DNA of 64,000 nucleotides, taken from Pyxidicoccus trucidator (GTDB lineage Bacteria > Myxococcota > Myxococcia > Myxococcales > Myxococcaceae). Location of the stretch: NCBI RefSeq assembly GCF_010894435.1, contig NZ_JAAIXZ010000001.1, positions 39,906-103,905 of the forward strand. The letters are read 5' to 3'. Every line of letters starts with the position of its first letter. Within the stretch, counting starts at the first letter, position 1. The translations under genes and the position numbers were made by a program. Shown one piece after another: positions 55,449-63,857 of this stretch. The notes under the pieces are model-generated. The model saw only the letters and a program-made list of their open reading frames with translations. It was not told where the DNA came from and did not search any database.

Positions 55449-56012
55449 GTGTCCCAGACGGTGAAGCCCTGGCTGCGCCTGCGCCGAGGGCTGGAGCACG
55501 ACTACCGCGTCCTCAAGGTGCGCGAGGACCGGTGGGCCGACCCGCGCACGGGCCGGGAGCAGCCTCGCGTGCTGGTGGACTGCGCGGACTGGGTGAATGT
55601 CATCGCCGTCACGCCGGACGAGCAGTTGGTGCTGGTGCGACAGTTCCGCTTCGGCACCCAGGCGGCCACGCTGGAGGTTCCCGGCGGAATGGTGGACCCG
55701 GGAGAAGACCCGGCCGCGGCGGCGGCGCGCGAGCTGGAGGAGGAGACGGGCTACGTGCCGGGCCGGGTGGTGCCGCTCGGCGCCGTGCACCCCAACCCCG
55801 CGCTCCAGCCCAACCGGTGCTTCAGCTACCTCGCGCTGGACTGCGTGAAGCGCCATGCGGGGCGGCAGGACGAGGGCGAGGACATCGTCGTCGAGCTGCA
55901 CCCGCGCGCGGACGTGCCCCGGCTCATCCTGGAGGGACACATCACCCACTCGCTCGTGGTGGTGGCCTTCTTCCTGGAGCGGCTGCGCGCCGAGGGCGGC
56001 GGCGCGCGGTAG
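55449..56012 (+). CDS. NUDIX hydrolase (ADP-ribose pyrophosphatase-like)
   Basis: A 187-residue NUDIX enzyme that hydrolyses nucleoside diphosphate derivatives. The NUDIX box is intact: GGMVDPGEDPAAAAARELEEETGY (positions split here: G-x5-E-x7-REL-x-EE-x-TG). The fold and preceding LVLVRQFRFGTQAATLEVPGG resemble NudF/ADP-ribose pyrophosphatases. GTG start with a GGAG-like site upstream. Substrate not established. Confidence 0.9.
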   Translation: MSQTVKPWLRLRRGLEHDYRVLKVREDRWADPRTGREQPRVLVDCADWVNVIAVTPDEQLVLVRQFRFGTQAATLEVPGGMVDPGEDPAAAAARELEEETGYVPGRVVPLGAVHPNPALQPNRCFSYLALDCVKRHAGRQDEGEDIVVELHPRADVPRLILEGHITHSLVVVAFFLERLRAEGGGAR

Positions 56013-56214
56013 CCCGTCCCGCTCACCCGTGAACAGGGCCTGGAACGGGGCCTGTCCCCGGGCCCGGGTCCGCCGTCGCGTGATGAACAGGCCCGAGACA
56101 CCGACGTCCTGGAGTCACCGTGAGTCGGGGTGGCCAGGCTGTGTCGTCAGAGTGCTTCTCTATGCTTTGGCTCCGGCGCAGGCCACCGGCCGGGCCTTAC
56201 CCAGGAGACGCACC

Positions 56215-56802
56215 ATGCAGGCGAGGGGGGAACAGGTCCGGGCCGAGCCCGCGCCAAGGCAGCGCGTCATCTTCGAGCACACGGTGGACTGGCTGCTCCA
56301 GCCGGCGGTGCGCCTGCGCCTGTCGCCCGCGGCGTACACCGCGCTGAGAGAGGCGGGGCTGGACGTGACGGAGCGGCTGCGGCCCGCGTACACCTTCGAC
56401 ACGTGGAAGCGGAGCCTGGCCATCATCGTCGCGGACCTCTACCCGGCCGTCTCCACGGACGAGGGGTACCGGCTGCTGGGACAGCTGCTGGCGCGCGGAG
56501 TGGAGCGCACGACGCTGGGACGCGCCATGGTGAGCATGGGCAGACTGCTGGGGCCGCTGCGCTCCATGCGGCGAATCAACGAGACGTTCCGCAGCGCGGA
56601 CAACTACGTGGAGTCCCGCTTCACGGAGCGCACGCAGACGTCCTGCGAGCTGTGGATCAACGAGGTGATGGACCAGCCCGCCTACTACCAGGGCATCCTC
56701 GAGGCCTGCCTCGAGCTGGCGGGAGCCCGCGACGCGCACGTGGAGGTGCTCGCGCGCGATGGGGCCGGCGCCACCTTCGCGCTGTCCTGGCGGCTGCGGT
56801 AG
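56215..56802 (+). CDS. DUF2378-family protein (myxobacterial TIGR02265 type)
   Basis: A 195-residue protein, ATG 56215 with AGGAG 8 bases upstream. The family sequence is recognisable: VIFEHTVDWLLQPAVRLRL, TFDTWKRSLAIIVADLYP and RLLGPLRSMRRINETFRSADNY. Multi-copy, known mainly from Myxococcus and relatives; function unknown. The 200 bases upstream hold no gene I can support. Confidence 0.88.
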   Translation: MQARGEQVRAEPAPRQRVIFEHTVDWLLQPAVRLRLSPAAYTALREAGLDVTERLRPAYTFDTWKRSLAIIVADLYPAVSTDEGYRLLGQLLARGVERTTLGRAMVSMGRLLGPLRSMRRINETFRSADNYVESRFTERTQTSCELWINEVMDQPAYYQGILEACLELAGARDAHVEVLARDGAGATFALSWRLR

Positions 56803-56803
56803 C

Positions 56804-56860
56804 AAGCCCCCGCCAGGGCCGCCCCCGGCTGTCCGGAGAGCTTCCGGTGCACGGGGGCTT
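56804..56860 (+). terminator. Long-loop hairpin after the DUF2378 gene
   Basis: AAGCCCCCG (56804-56812) pairs perfectly with CGGGGGCTT (56852-56860) around a long internal loop containing a smaller CCGG...CCGG stem. It lies between convergent genes and starts right at the DUF2378 stop. Confidence 0.4.
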
Positions 56861-56911
56861 CGCGTCCCGGCCCGTGACGCTTTCAGCGGCGCGCAGGGGG
56901 CTCGCGCGTGC

Positions 56912-57718
56912 CTACCGTGAGGCGCCCCCGCCGCGCTTCGCTCGCTTCCCGGTGCGTACGACAGTCTCCAGGGCCACGCGCAGCCCTTCCCCTTCGCCCC
57001 TCGCCTTCGCGCGCTTCCCGCCACGGGCAGCGACGGCTGGAGCCTCACGAGAGGCCACTGCGCCACCCCCGCGCTTCGCGCCGCGCGCCAGGGCGAGCGG
57101 AACCTGACGCGGGGCTGTCGCGCTACCGCTCCGTGACTCGGGGGCCGGAGCCGGGCGTGCGCCTTCCACGACACTGCGCCGCTTTCCGCCGCGTGCCTTG
57201 CCGGCAGGAGCCTTGCGCGGGCCCGCCGCATCAGCGCTTCGTGTCCGGGCCTCCGTGGCCGAAGCGTCGCTGGCATCCCCCTCCGCGTCCCGGTGCCACG
57301 TGCCGGAGCGACCGCCCGCCTTGTGCTCCAGCTGCACGGCCTCCAGCACCATGCCCCGGTCCACGCTCTTGCACATGTCATAGACGGTGAGCGCCGCCGC
57401 GCACGCCGCGGTGAGGGCCTCCATCTCCACGCCGGTGCGGTCCACCGTCTTCACCTGCACGCGGACGGACAACCCCGCCTCCTCCGGCGTGAGCGTCACC
57501 TCCACGCCGGACAGGGCAATCGGGTGGCAGAGCGGGACGAAGTCCGGCGTGCGCTTGGCGGCCATGATGCCGGCCAGTCGCGCCGCGGCGAGCACGTCCC
57601 CCTTCTCCACCTTCCCCGCGAGGATGCGCTCACGGGTGGCGGGGAGCATGCGCAGGCGCGCGGTGGCCACCGCCACGCGGTCCGTCTTCGGCTTCTCGCC
57701 CACGTCCACCATTTTCAC
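56912..57718 (-). CDS. moaC: MoaC (cyclic pyranopterin monophosphate synthase) with long basic tail
   Basis: Second step of molybdopterin biosynthesis. Residues 1-143 are an ordinary MoaC: KVEKGDVLAAARLAGIMAAKR, LCHPIALSGVEV and MEALTAACAAALTVYDMCK (Asp114 and Lys117 match the catalytic pair of E. coli MoaC). From about residue 145 to 268 a tail of Ala, Gly, Lys and Arg follows, with repeated RGGKR/RGAKR units, absent in typical MoaC of about 160 residues. The tail could bind nucleic acid or acidic partners. Overlaps the PLP-enzyme gene by 4 bases. Confidence 0.93.
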   Translation of the reverse strand: MKMVDVGEKPKTDRVAVATARLRMLPATRERILAGKVEKGDVLAAARLAGIMAAKRTPDFVPLCHPIALSGVEVTLTPEEAGLSVRVQVKTVDRTGVEMEALTAACAAALTVYDMCKSVDRGMVLEAVQLEHKAGGRSGTWHRDAEGDASDASATEARTRSADAAGPRKAPAGKARGGKRRSVVEGARPAPAPESRSGSATAPRQVPLALARGAKRGGGAVASREAPAVAARGGKRAKARGEGEGLRVALETVVRTGKRAKRGGGASR

Positions 57719-58899
57719 CGGCGCACCACCTGCGCCACCGCGCCCAGCAGGTCCTCAACGATGTCGTCCGGATCCTCCAGCCCCACGGACACGCGGATGA
57801 GGTTCTCCTGGATGCCAGCCGTCGCGCGCTCCTCCGGCGTCATGCGGCGCGCGCTGGCGCTGGCCGCGTGCATCACCAGCGTGCACACATCTCCCAGCGA
57901 CGGGCCCGGCCTGCAGACCTTGAGGCCCTCCAGGAAGCGCATGCCCTCCGGCCGGCCGGCGCCCTTGATTTCGAAGGCCACCATGGGGCCGCCGCCCAGC
58001 AGCAACTCCTTCGCCACGGCGTGGTCCGGGTGCGAGGGCAGGCCCGGGTAGATGACGCGCTCGAGCAGCGGCGACTCCGCCAGCCGCCGCGCCACGTGCG
58101 CCGCGTGCTCGCCATGGGCCTTCATCCGCACCGGCAGGGTGCGCAGGCCGCGCAGTGTGAGCCACGCCTCGAAGGGGCCCAGCACGTCGCCGGCCAGGAT
58201 GCGCGCGGAGCGCAGCGGAGCAATGCGCGCCTGCGAGCCGCTCACCGTGCCGCCCAGCGCGTCGCTGTGGCCGTTGAGCCACTTGCTGGTGGACTGCACC
58301 GCGTAGTCCGCGCCCAGCTCCAGCGCGCGCTGGCCCGCGGGCGACGGGAAGGTGGCGTCCACCACGAACGTCGCACCCACGTCGTGGGACACCTTCGCCA
58401 GCATGCGCAGGTCCGGCACGCGCAAGAGCGGGTTGGTGATGCTCTCAGCCAGCACCATGCGGGGCCGCAGCTCGCGGATGCGCTCGAGCGTGCGGGGGTC
58501 CGTCATCAGCAGCGCGTGCAGCTCCACGCCCAGGGTGGCGCACAGGTTCTTGTAGAGCAGGCGCGTGACGCCGTAGCCGTCGCCCGGCATCACCAGCTTG
58601 TCGCCGGGCCTGAAGCCCTGCGCCTCGAAGACGGAGCGGAGCGCGGCCATGCCGCTGGCGTACGCCACGCAGCCGTCGGCGCCCTCCAGCGCGGCCACCG
58701 CCTCCTCCAGCAGCGTCGTGTTGGGGGCGCTGATGCGGGCGTAGGCGTAGTCCTTCCCATCCAGCGCGCCGTCCAGGTCGTCACTGCTGTCGAACCAGTT
58801 CACCGCCGCCGGGTAGATGGGCGGAGACACCGGCACCGCCTTGCTGCCCGTCAGCCGGCTTCCGGCGTGCACCGCCACCGTCTTCTGCTTCGTGCTCAT
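57715..58899 (-). CDS. Cys/Met metabolism PLP-dependent enzyme (cystathionine gamma-synthase/lyase family)
   Basis: A 394-residue fold-type I PLP enzyme, start ATG 58899 (MSTKQKTVAVHAGSRLTG). The PLP Lys lies in VQSTSKWLNGHSDALGG. Other family features: YARISAPNTTLLEEAVAALEGADG, YASGMAALRSVFEA and the C-terminal IRVSVGLEDPDDIVEDL. It could be a cystathionine gamma-synthase, gamma-lyase or methionine gamma-lyase; the sequence alone does not decide. Coupled to moaC through a 4-base overlap, an unexplained pairing. Confidence 0.9.
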   Translation of the reverse strand: MSTKQKTVAVHAGSRLTGSKAVPVSPPIYPAAVNWFDSSDDLDGALDGKDYAYARISAPNTTLLEEAVAALEGADGCVAYASGMAALRSVFEAQGFRPGDKLVMPGDGYGVTRLLYKNLCATLGVELHALLMTDPRTLERIRELRPRMVLAESITNPLLRVPDLRMLAKVSHDVGATFVVDATFPSPAGQRALELGADYAVQSTSKWLNGHSDALGGTVSGSQARIAPLRSARILAGDVLGPFEAWLTLRGLRTLPVRMKAHGEHAAHVARRLAESPLLERVIYPGLPSHPDHAVAKELLLGGGPMVAFEIKGAGRPEGMRFLEGLKVCRPGPSLGDVCTLVMHAASASARRMTPEERATAGIQENLIRVSVGLEDPDDIVEDLLGAVAQVVRR

Positions 58900-58988
58900 G
58901 GGATGGGTTGGTCCTTGCGGGAATGACAAGGCCGGCCCGGGAAGGGGCCGGCCTCGAAGTGCTCGCCGGGCGCGCGCGGCGCGCGGGG

Positions 58989-59951
58989 TTACTCGCCGTG
59001 CTCGATGAGCCAGCGCTCGGCGTCGATGGCCGCCATGCAGCCGGTGCCGGCGGCGGTGATGGCCTGACGGTAGTAGCTGTCCTGCACGTCGCCGCAGGCG
59101 AACACGCCCTCGATGTTGGTGCGCGTGCTGCCCGGCACCGTCTTGAGGTAACCGCCCTGGTGCGTCTCCAGGATGCCCTGGAACAGCTCCGTGTTCGGCG
59201 TGTGGCCGATGGCCACGAACAGGCCGGTGACGTTGAGCAGCTGGCTGTCGCCCGTCTTGAGGTTGCGCACCACCGCGCCCGACATGCCCTTGGGGCCGCC
59301 CACCACCTCCTCCACTGCGGAGTTCCACAGGAAGGAAATCTTGGGGTTCTGGAGTGCGCGCTCCTGCATCACCTTGGAGGCGCGCAGCGTGTCGCGACGG
59401 TGGACGACGGTGACGTGCTTGACGATCTTCGCCAGGTACGTGGCCTCCTCCATCGCCGTGTCGCCGCCGCCAACCACAATGACGTCCTGGTTCTTGAAGA
59501 AGGCGCCGTCACAGGTGGCGCACGCGGACACGCCCCGATTCTTGTAGGCGTCCTCACCCTTCACGTCGAGCCACTTGGCCGTGGCGCCCGTGGAGATGAT
59601 GACCGTCTCCGAACGGTAGCTCACGCTCTCTCCCTGGAGGAGGAAGGGGCGCTGGGAGAAGTCGACCTTCACGACGTTCTCCATGTGGATGACGGTGCCG
59701 AAGCGCTCCGCCTGCTTCTGGAACCGGTCCATCAGCTCCGGGCCGGTGATGGCCTCCGGGAAGCCGGGATAGTTCTCCACGTCCGTGGTCACCATCAGCT
59801 GTCCACCGGGGACGCGCTGCGGGTGGTCCAGCGTGGGGCCACCGGCGAACACGACGGGCTGCAGGTTGGCACGCGCGGCGTAGATGGCCGCGGTGTAGCC
59901 CGCCGGCCCCGAGCCGATAATGGTCACCTTGTTGATCTTCTCCTCCGCCAC
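58989..59951 (-). CDS. trxB: Thioredoxin reductase TrxB
   Basis: FAD- and NADPH-dependent reductase of thioredoxin. 320 residues from GTG 59951, with GGGAGG 5 bases upstream. FAD motif IIGSGPAGYTAAIYAARANL, redox disulfide Cys144/Cys147 in SACATCDG, NADPH motif VVGGGDTAMEEA and VFACGDVQD near the end. Divergent from the cNMP-binding gene; a longer upstream frame lacks homology. Confidence 0.96.
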   Translation of the reverse strand: MAEEKINKVTIIGSGPAGYTAAIYAARANLQPVVFAGGPTLDHPQRVPGGQLMVTTDVENYPGFPEAITGPELMDRFQKQAERFGTVIHMENVVKVDFSQRPFLLQGESVSYRSETVIISTGATAKWLDVKGEDAYKNRGVSACATCDGAFFKNQDVIVVGGGDTAMEEATYLAKIVKHVTVVHRRDTLRASKVMQERALQNPKISFLWNSAVEEVVGGPKGMSGAVVRNLKTGDSQLLNVTGLFVAIGHTPNTELFQGILETHQGGYLKTVPGSTRTNIEGVFACGDVQDSYYRQAITAAGTGCMAAIDAERWLIEHGE

Positions 59952-60023
59952 CTGGTCCTCCCTGTCCTGTTGGAGCCTCGAAGGTACCAGAGGCCCTCGG
60001 GCGCGTGATACGAAGCTGGCCTC

Positions 60024-60482
60024 ATGGATGCCGGTGTCCTCAAGAAGGTTGCGCTGTTCGAGGGTTTGACCCAGGGCCAGCTCGCCAAGGTGGCTCAAAT
60101 CGGCCACTCCCGGGACTACCCGGCGGGCGCCTTCCTCTTCCGCGAGGGAGAGGCCGGCCAGGAGATGTTCGTAATCGAGAAGGGCAAGGTCCGCATCTCC
60201 AAGACAGTGCCCGGCATCGGCGAGGAGGCCCTCGCCATCCTGGAGACGGGGCAGTATTTCGGAGAGATGGCGGTAATCGAGGACTCGCCCCGCTCGGCGG
60301 ACGCCATCGCCCATATCAGCTGCACGGTGTGGGTCATCGAGCGGTCCAAGCTGGACCAGCTCATGTTCACCGACAAGGACCTGGCGTACGTGCTGCTGTG
60401 GACGTTCGTCCGCACGCTGAGTGAGCGGCTCCGCGAGACGAACGACAAGATCAAGTCGTTCTTCGCCATCTCCCGCTTCTGA
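60024..60482 (+). CDS. Cyclic nucleotide-binding domain protein
   Basis: A 152-residue CRP-like sensor domain alone. Residues about 10-125 form the beta-roll with the phosphate-binding cassette GQYFGEMAVIEDSPRSADAIA (G-E-...-R-S-A); a C-terminal helix follows. There is no HTH DNA-binding domain and no catalytic domain, so it would act through protein contacts. Divergent from trxB. Ligand (cAMP, cGMP or other) is not established. Confidence 0.88.
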   Translation: MDAGVLKKVALFEGLTQGQLAKVAQIGHSRDYPAGAFLFREGEAGQEMFVIEKGKVRISKTVPGIGEEALAILETGQYFGEMAVIEDSPRSADAIAHISCTVWVIERSKLDQLMFTDKDLAYVLLWTFVRTLSERLRETNDKIKSFFAISRF

Positions 60483-60489
60483 AGGCGGC

Positions 60490-60518
60490 CTCCCCTCTCA
60501 CGCCCTGAGAGGTGGGGT
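60490..60518 (+). terminator. Terminator-like hairpin after the cNMP-binding gene
   Basis: 12-nt arms (60490-60501 / 60507-60518) pair at 11 of 12 positions around a 5-nt loop, 7 bases after the stop. No T-run follows. Confidence 0.5.
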
Positions 60519-60645
60519 GGTGCGTGCGTGTCCGTCCGGAAAGCGGACGGGTGCGCGCGAGTCGGGACGGGTAGGAGGGCAACTCCCCAGGTAGAGCAGG
60601 CAGGCACGCGTGTTGCTCTGTCCCCCGTCCGTGGAGGTGGGCGGG

Positions 60646-61425
60646 ATGGAGCAGGCAGCGGAGGCGGCGTGGGCGGGCGGTGAAGCCGCGGGCGGCGGGT
60701 CGGTGAGGGCGCGTGGGACCGGAGGCGTGGAGGAGTCGCGAGAGCGGCTCTTCCGGTTGGGGGCGGAAGCCCTGACCGACCCGGAGCTGCTGTGCGTGGT
60801 GTGGGGCCCGGGGGCGCGCGTGCCCGGGCCCCTGGAGCTGGCGGGCACGCTGCTGGCGCGGGGCGGAGGACTCAAGGCGCTGGTGCAGGAGGAGCCGCTG
60901 GCGCTGAGCCTGCTGCCGGGAGTGGGGCCGGCGCGGGCCGCGCAGGTGCTGGCGGCGCTGGAATTGGGCCGCCGGGCGCAGCGCGCGGTGGAGCGGCGAC
61001 CGAAGCTGCGCACCCCGAAGGAGATTCACGCGTACCTGGCGCCCAAGCTGGCGGTGCTGCGGCGCGAGGTCTTCCACGTGCTGTGCTTCAACGCGCGCAA
61101 CGTGCTGGTGCATGACGCGCGCGTGGCGGAGGGCACGATGAACGCGTGCCCGGTGGACCCACGAGAGGTGTTCGCCGCGGCGCTCACGGCGCGCGCCACC
61201 GCCATCGTCCTCGCGCACAACCACCCGTCTGGCGACCCTGAGCCCAGCGTCCAGGACATGGGCCTGACGCGGCACCTCATCGCCGCGGCGCAGCTCCTGA
61301 ACATCAAGGTGCTGGACCACGTGGTGGTGGGGGACGGCGGCTACGTGTCGATGATGGAGCGGGGACTGCTGCCCGACGGAGAGCGGGAAGCGAGGCGCGG
61401 ATGGTCCGCGAATGGAGGCGGCTGA
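60646..61425 (+). CDS. radC: RadC-family protein (JAMM/MPN+ domain)
   Basis: 259 residues. N-terminal helix-hairpin-helix-like region (LLPGVGPARAAQVLAALELGRR) and C-terminal JAMM metalloprotease-like domain with HNHPSGDPEPSVQD (zinc ligands). The ATG at 60646 has GGAGGT about 10 bases upstream; a TTG 36 bases before is weaker. RadC is named for DNA repair but its function is uncertain. It overlaps the next gene (TGATG), starting a repair cluster with recQ. Confidence 0.92.
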   Translation: MEQAAEAAWAGGEAAGGGSVRARGTGGVEESRERLFRLGAEALTDPELLCVVWGPGARVPGPLELAGTLLARGGGLKALVQEEPLALSLLPGVGPARAAQVLAALELGRRAQRAVERRPKLRTPKEIHAYLAPKLAVLRREVFHVLCFNARNVLVHDARVAEGTMNACPVDPREVFAAALTARATAIVLAHNHPSGDPEPSVQDMGLTRHLIAAAQLLNIKVLDHVVVGDGGYVSMMERGLLPDGEREARRGWSANGGG

Positions 61426-61679
61426 TGATGGTGGGCGCGGTGGGGCCGTGGGGCGCGGTGCAGGTGGAGCTGCTGGAGGACTCGCGGGCACAGGTGGTGC
61501 GGCTGGACACCGGGCAGGCATGCACGGTGGAGCGCGCCACGCTGCCGGAGGGAGTGCGCGAGGGGGACGTGGTGGTTGACGGCCGGCTGGAGCCGGAGCG
61601 GACGGCGCAACGGGTGCAGGAGGTGGCGCGCAAGCGGGCGCTGCTGGCTGTTCCCGTCCCACCGGGGCTCGACCTGTGA
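61425..61679 (+). CDS. Small DUF3006-like protein
   Basis: An 84-residue protein; ATG at 61425 overlaps the radC stop (TGATG), with GGAGG 6 bases upstream. The segment ERATLPEGVREGDVVVDG resembles the beta-rich DUF3006 family. No signal peptide or known function. Translationally coupled to radC. Confidence 0.7.
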   Translation: MMVGAVGPWGAVQVELLEDSRAQVVRLDTGQACTVERATLPEGVREGDVVVDGRLEPERTAQRVQEVARKRALLAVPVPPGLDL

Positions 61680-61734
61680 GGTGGGGTGGCGCGCCAGCGA
61701 CGTTTCCGTTGACGAGCCGACCAGGATGGTGAAC

Positions 61735-63813
61735 ATGCGCGCGATGCCGGTGGCCCTGCCCTACTTCGAGGAAGCCCAGCAGGGACTGGTTCGCCACTTC
61801 GCCCTGACTCAGTTCCGGCCGGGGCAGGCCCAGGTCATCTCCTCGGTGATGAGCGGGCGCAACACGGTGGTGGTGATGCCCACCGGCGCGGGCAAGAGCC
61901 TGTGCTACCAGCTGCCCGCCACGCTGCTGCCGGGGCTGACGCTGGTGGTGTCACCGCTGATTGCCCTGATGAAGGACCAGGTGGAGGGGCTCACCGCGCG
62001 CGGGATTCCGGCCACCTTCATCAACTCGTCCCTGTCGGACCTGGAGCGCGCGGAGCGGATGCGCCGGCTGCGCGCGCGCGAGTACAAGCTCCTGTACGTG
62101 GCGCCCGAGCGCTTCCGGAGCCAGAGCTTCCTGGAGACGGTGTCCGAGGTGGGCGTGGACCTGCTCGCCGTGGACGAGGCGCACTGCATCTCCCAGTGGG
62201 GCCACGACTTCCGGCCGGACTACGCGCTGCTGGGACAGGTGCGCAAGCGCCTGCGGCCGCCGCGCACGGTGGCGCTGACGGCCACGGCCACGCCCGAGGT
62301 GCGAGCGGACATCGTCCGTGTCCTGCTGATGAAGGACCCGGCGCAGTTCGCCATGGGGTTCGACCGCCCCAACCTCTTCCTCGGCAAGCAGGAGGTGGGA
62401 GGAGACTCGGACCGGCACGAGGCGTGCGCGCGGCTGGCGGCGCTGGGGGGCAGCGGCATCATCTACTGCTCCACGCGGCGTGCGGCGGAGGGCATCTTCT
62501 CCGAGCTGCACCGCCAGGGGCTGAAGGCGATGCTGTACCACGCGGGCATGGAGGACGACGCGCGCCGCCAGGCCCAGGACACGTTCATGTCCACGAAGGA
62601 CGCGGTGGTGGTGGCCACCAATGCCTTCGGCATGGGCATCGACAAGCCGGACATCCGCTTCGTGGCCCACGCCAACATCCCCCGGGCGGTGGAGGCGTAC
62701 TACCAGGAGATTGGCCGCGCGGGCCGCGACGGCGGGGACGCGCGGGCGGTGCTGCTCTTCAACCACGCGGACGTGTACACGCAGGAGCGCCTCATCCAGA
62801 GCAGCCACCCCTCGGAGGCGGTGTTCGCGGACGTGTGGAACGTGCTCCAGTCGGTGGAGGAGTTCGAGCGAGGCGTGTACGCGCTGGCGGGCACGGTGAA
62901 TGCCAGCGAGTTCGAGGTGTCCGCGGCGCTGCGCATCCTCGAGCGTGAGGGAAGAATCGAGCGCGGTGGACGGGGCGAGGGCGAGCACGGAATCACGCTG
63001 ACGGAGAAGGCCCTGGCCGCGCACCCGCATGCGGCGGACGCGCAGCGGCTCTTGAAGTCCCTGCTGGAGACGTTCCCCGTGGGGCGGCAGGCCACCACGG
63101 AGCTGCCGATTCTTGCCCGGCGCACGGGGCTGTCGGTGGACGAGGTGCGGCACGCGCTGGGCCTGCTGGAGAAGTCCGGCGCGGCGCGGGTACGGCGGCC
63201 ATTCTCCGGGCGCTCCATCCGCGCGCTGGAGCGGGTGCCCTTCCGCGAGCTGGGCATGGACCTGAGCCGCGTGCGCGAGCAGGAGCGGCAGAACCTCGCG
63301 CTGCTGCGGCGGATGACGGAGTACGCGTACACGGACCGGGACCAGAAGTGCCGGCGCTCGGCGATTCTCCGGTACTTCGGCCAGCAGGACGCGGGGGATG
63401 CGTGTGGCAACTGCGACGTGTGCGCGCCGGAGAAGATGCCGCAGCTGCTCGCCGCCCCCCCGGCCGCGTCCCGGCCGCGCGGGGCCTCCTCGTCGGCGGC
63501 TCCGCCGGTGATGAACTACAGCGAGCTGGCCTCCACGGAGCTGCGCCGCTGGCGCAAGGATTTGTCGAAGGACTTGGGGGTGGCGCCCTTCATCATCTTC
63601 AACGACGCCACGCTGCTGGGGCTGTCGGCGGCGCTGCCCATCGACCGGGAGGCGTTCCTCTCGGTGAAGGGCACCGGGGAGAGCCGCTGGGAGCGCTTCG
63701 GGCCCAAGGTGGTGGAAATCTGCCTCATGGCACGCGCGGCGGGCCATGAGCCGCAGGCGGTGCCCGCGACTCCGCCCCGGGTGAGGAAGGCCCGCGTCCC
63801 GCGCCTGGGCTGA
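61735..63813 (+). CDS. recQ: ATP-dependent DNA helicase RecQ
   Basis: 3'-5' helicase of the RecQ family, about 692 residues. Motifs: Q-motif region FALTQFRPGQAQVI, Walker A MPTGAGKS, Walker B VDEAHCISQWGHDFRP, motif III ALTATATP, motif V NAFGMGIDKPDIRFV and motif VI QEIGRAGRDG. The RQC zinc ligands follow in KCRRSAILRYFG, then CGNCDVC (about 500-550), and a C-terminal HRDC domain (about 600-670) is present. ATG at 61735 has AGGATGGT-like site upstream; ATG at 61726 is the alternative. Confidence 0.95.
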   Translation: MRAMPVALPYFEEAQQGLVRHFALTQFRPGQAQVISSVMSGRNTVVVMPTGAGKSLCYQLPATLLPGLTLVVSPLIALMKDQVEGLTARGIPATFINSSLSDLERAERMRRLRAREYKLLYVAPERFRSQSFLETVSEVGVDLLAVDEAHCISQWGHDFRPDYALLGQVRKRLRPPRTVALTATATPEVRADIVRVLLMKDPAQFAMGFDRPNLFLGKQEVGGDSDRHEACARLAALGGSGIIYCSTRRAAEGIFSELHRQGLKAMLYHAGMEDDARRQAQDTFMSTKDAVVVATNAFGMGIDKPDIRFVAHANIPRAVEAYYQEIGRAGRDGGDARAVLLFNHADVYTQERLIQSSHPSEAVFADVWNVLQSVEEFERGVYALAGTVNASEFEVSAALRILEREGRIERGGRGEGEHGITLTEKALAAHPHAADAQRLLKSLLETFPVGRQATTELPILARRTGLSVDEVRHALGLLEKSGAARVRRPFSGRSIRALERVPFRELGMDLSRVREQERQNLALLRRMTEYAYTDRDQKCRRSAILRYFGQQDAGDACGNCDVCAPEKMPQLLAAPPAASRPRGASSSAAPPVMNYSELASTELRRWRKDLSKDLGVAPFIIFNDATLLGLSAALPIDREAFLSVKGTGESRWERFGPKVVEICLMARAAGHEPQAVPATPPRVRKARVPRLG

Positions 63814-63820
63814 GCCGGGG

Positions 63821-63845
63821 CCTCGCGGACGCACCATCCGCGAGG
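63821..63845. terminator. Bidirectional hairpin after recQ
   Basis: A perfect 9-bp stem (CCTCGCGGA / TCCGCGAGG) with a 7-nt loop lies between the recQ stop and the stop of the leftward membrane protein gene. Confidence 0.6.
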
Positions 63846-63857
63846 GACTTCAGCGTC

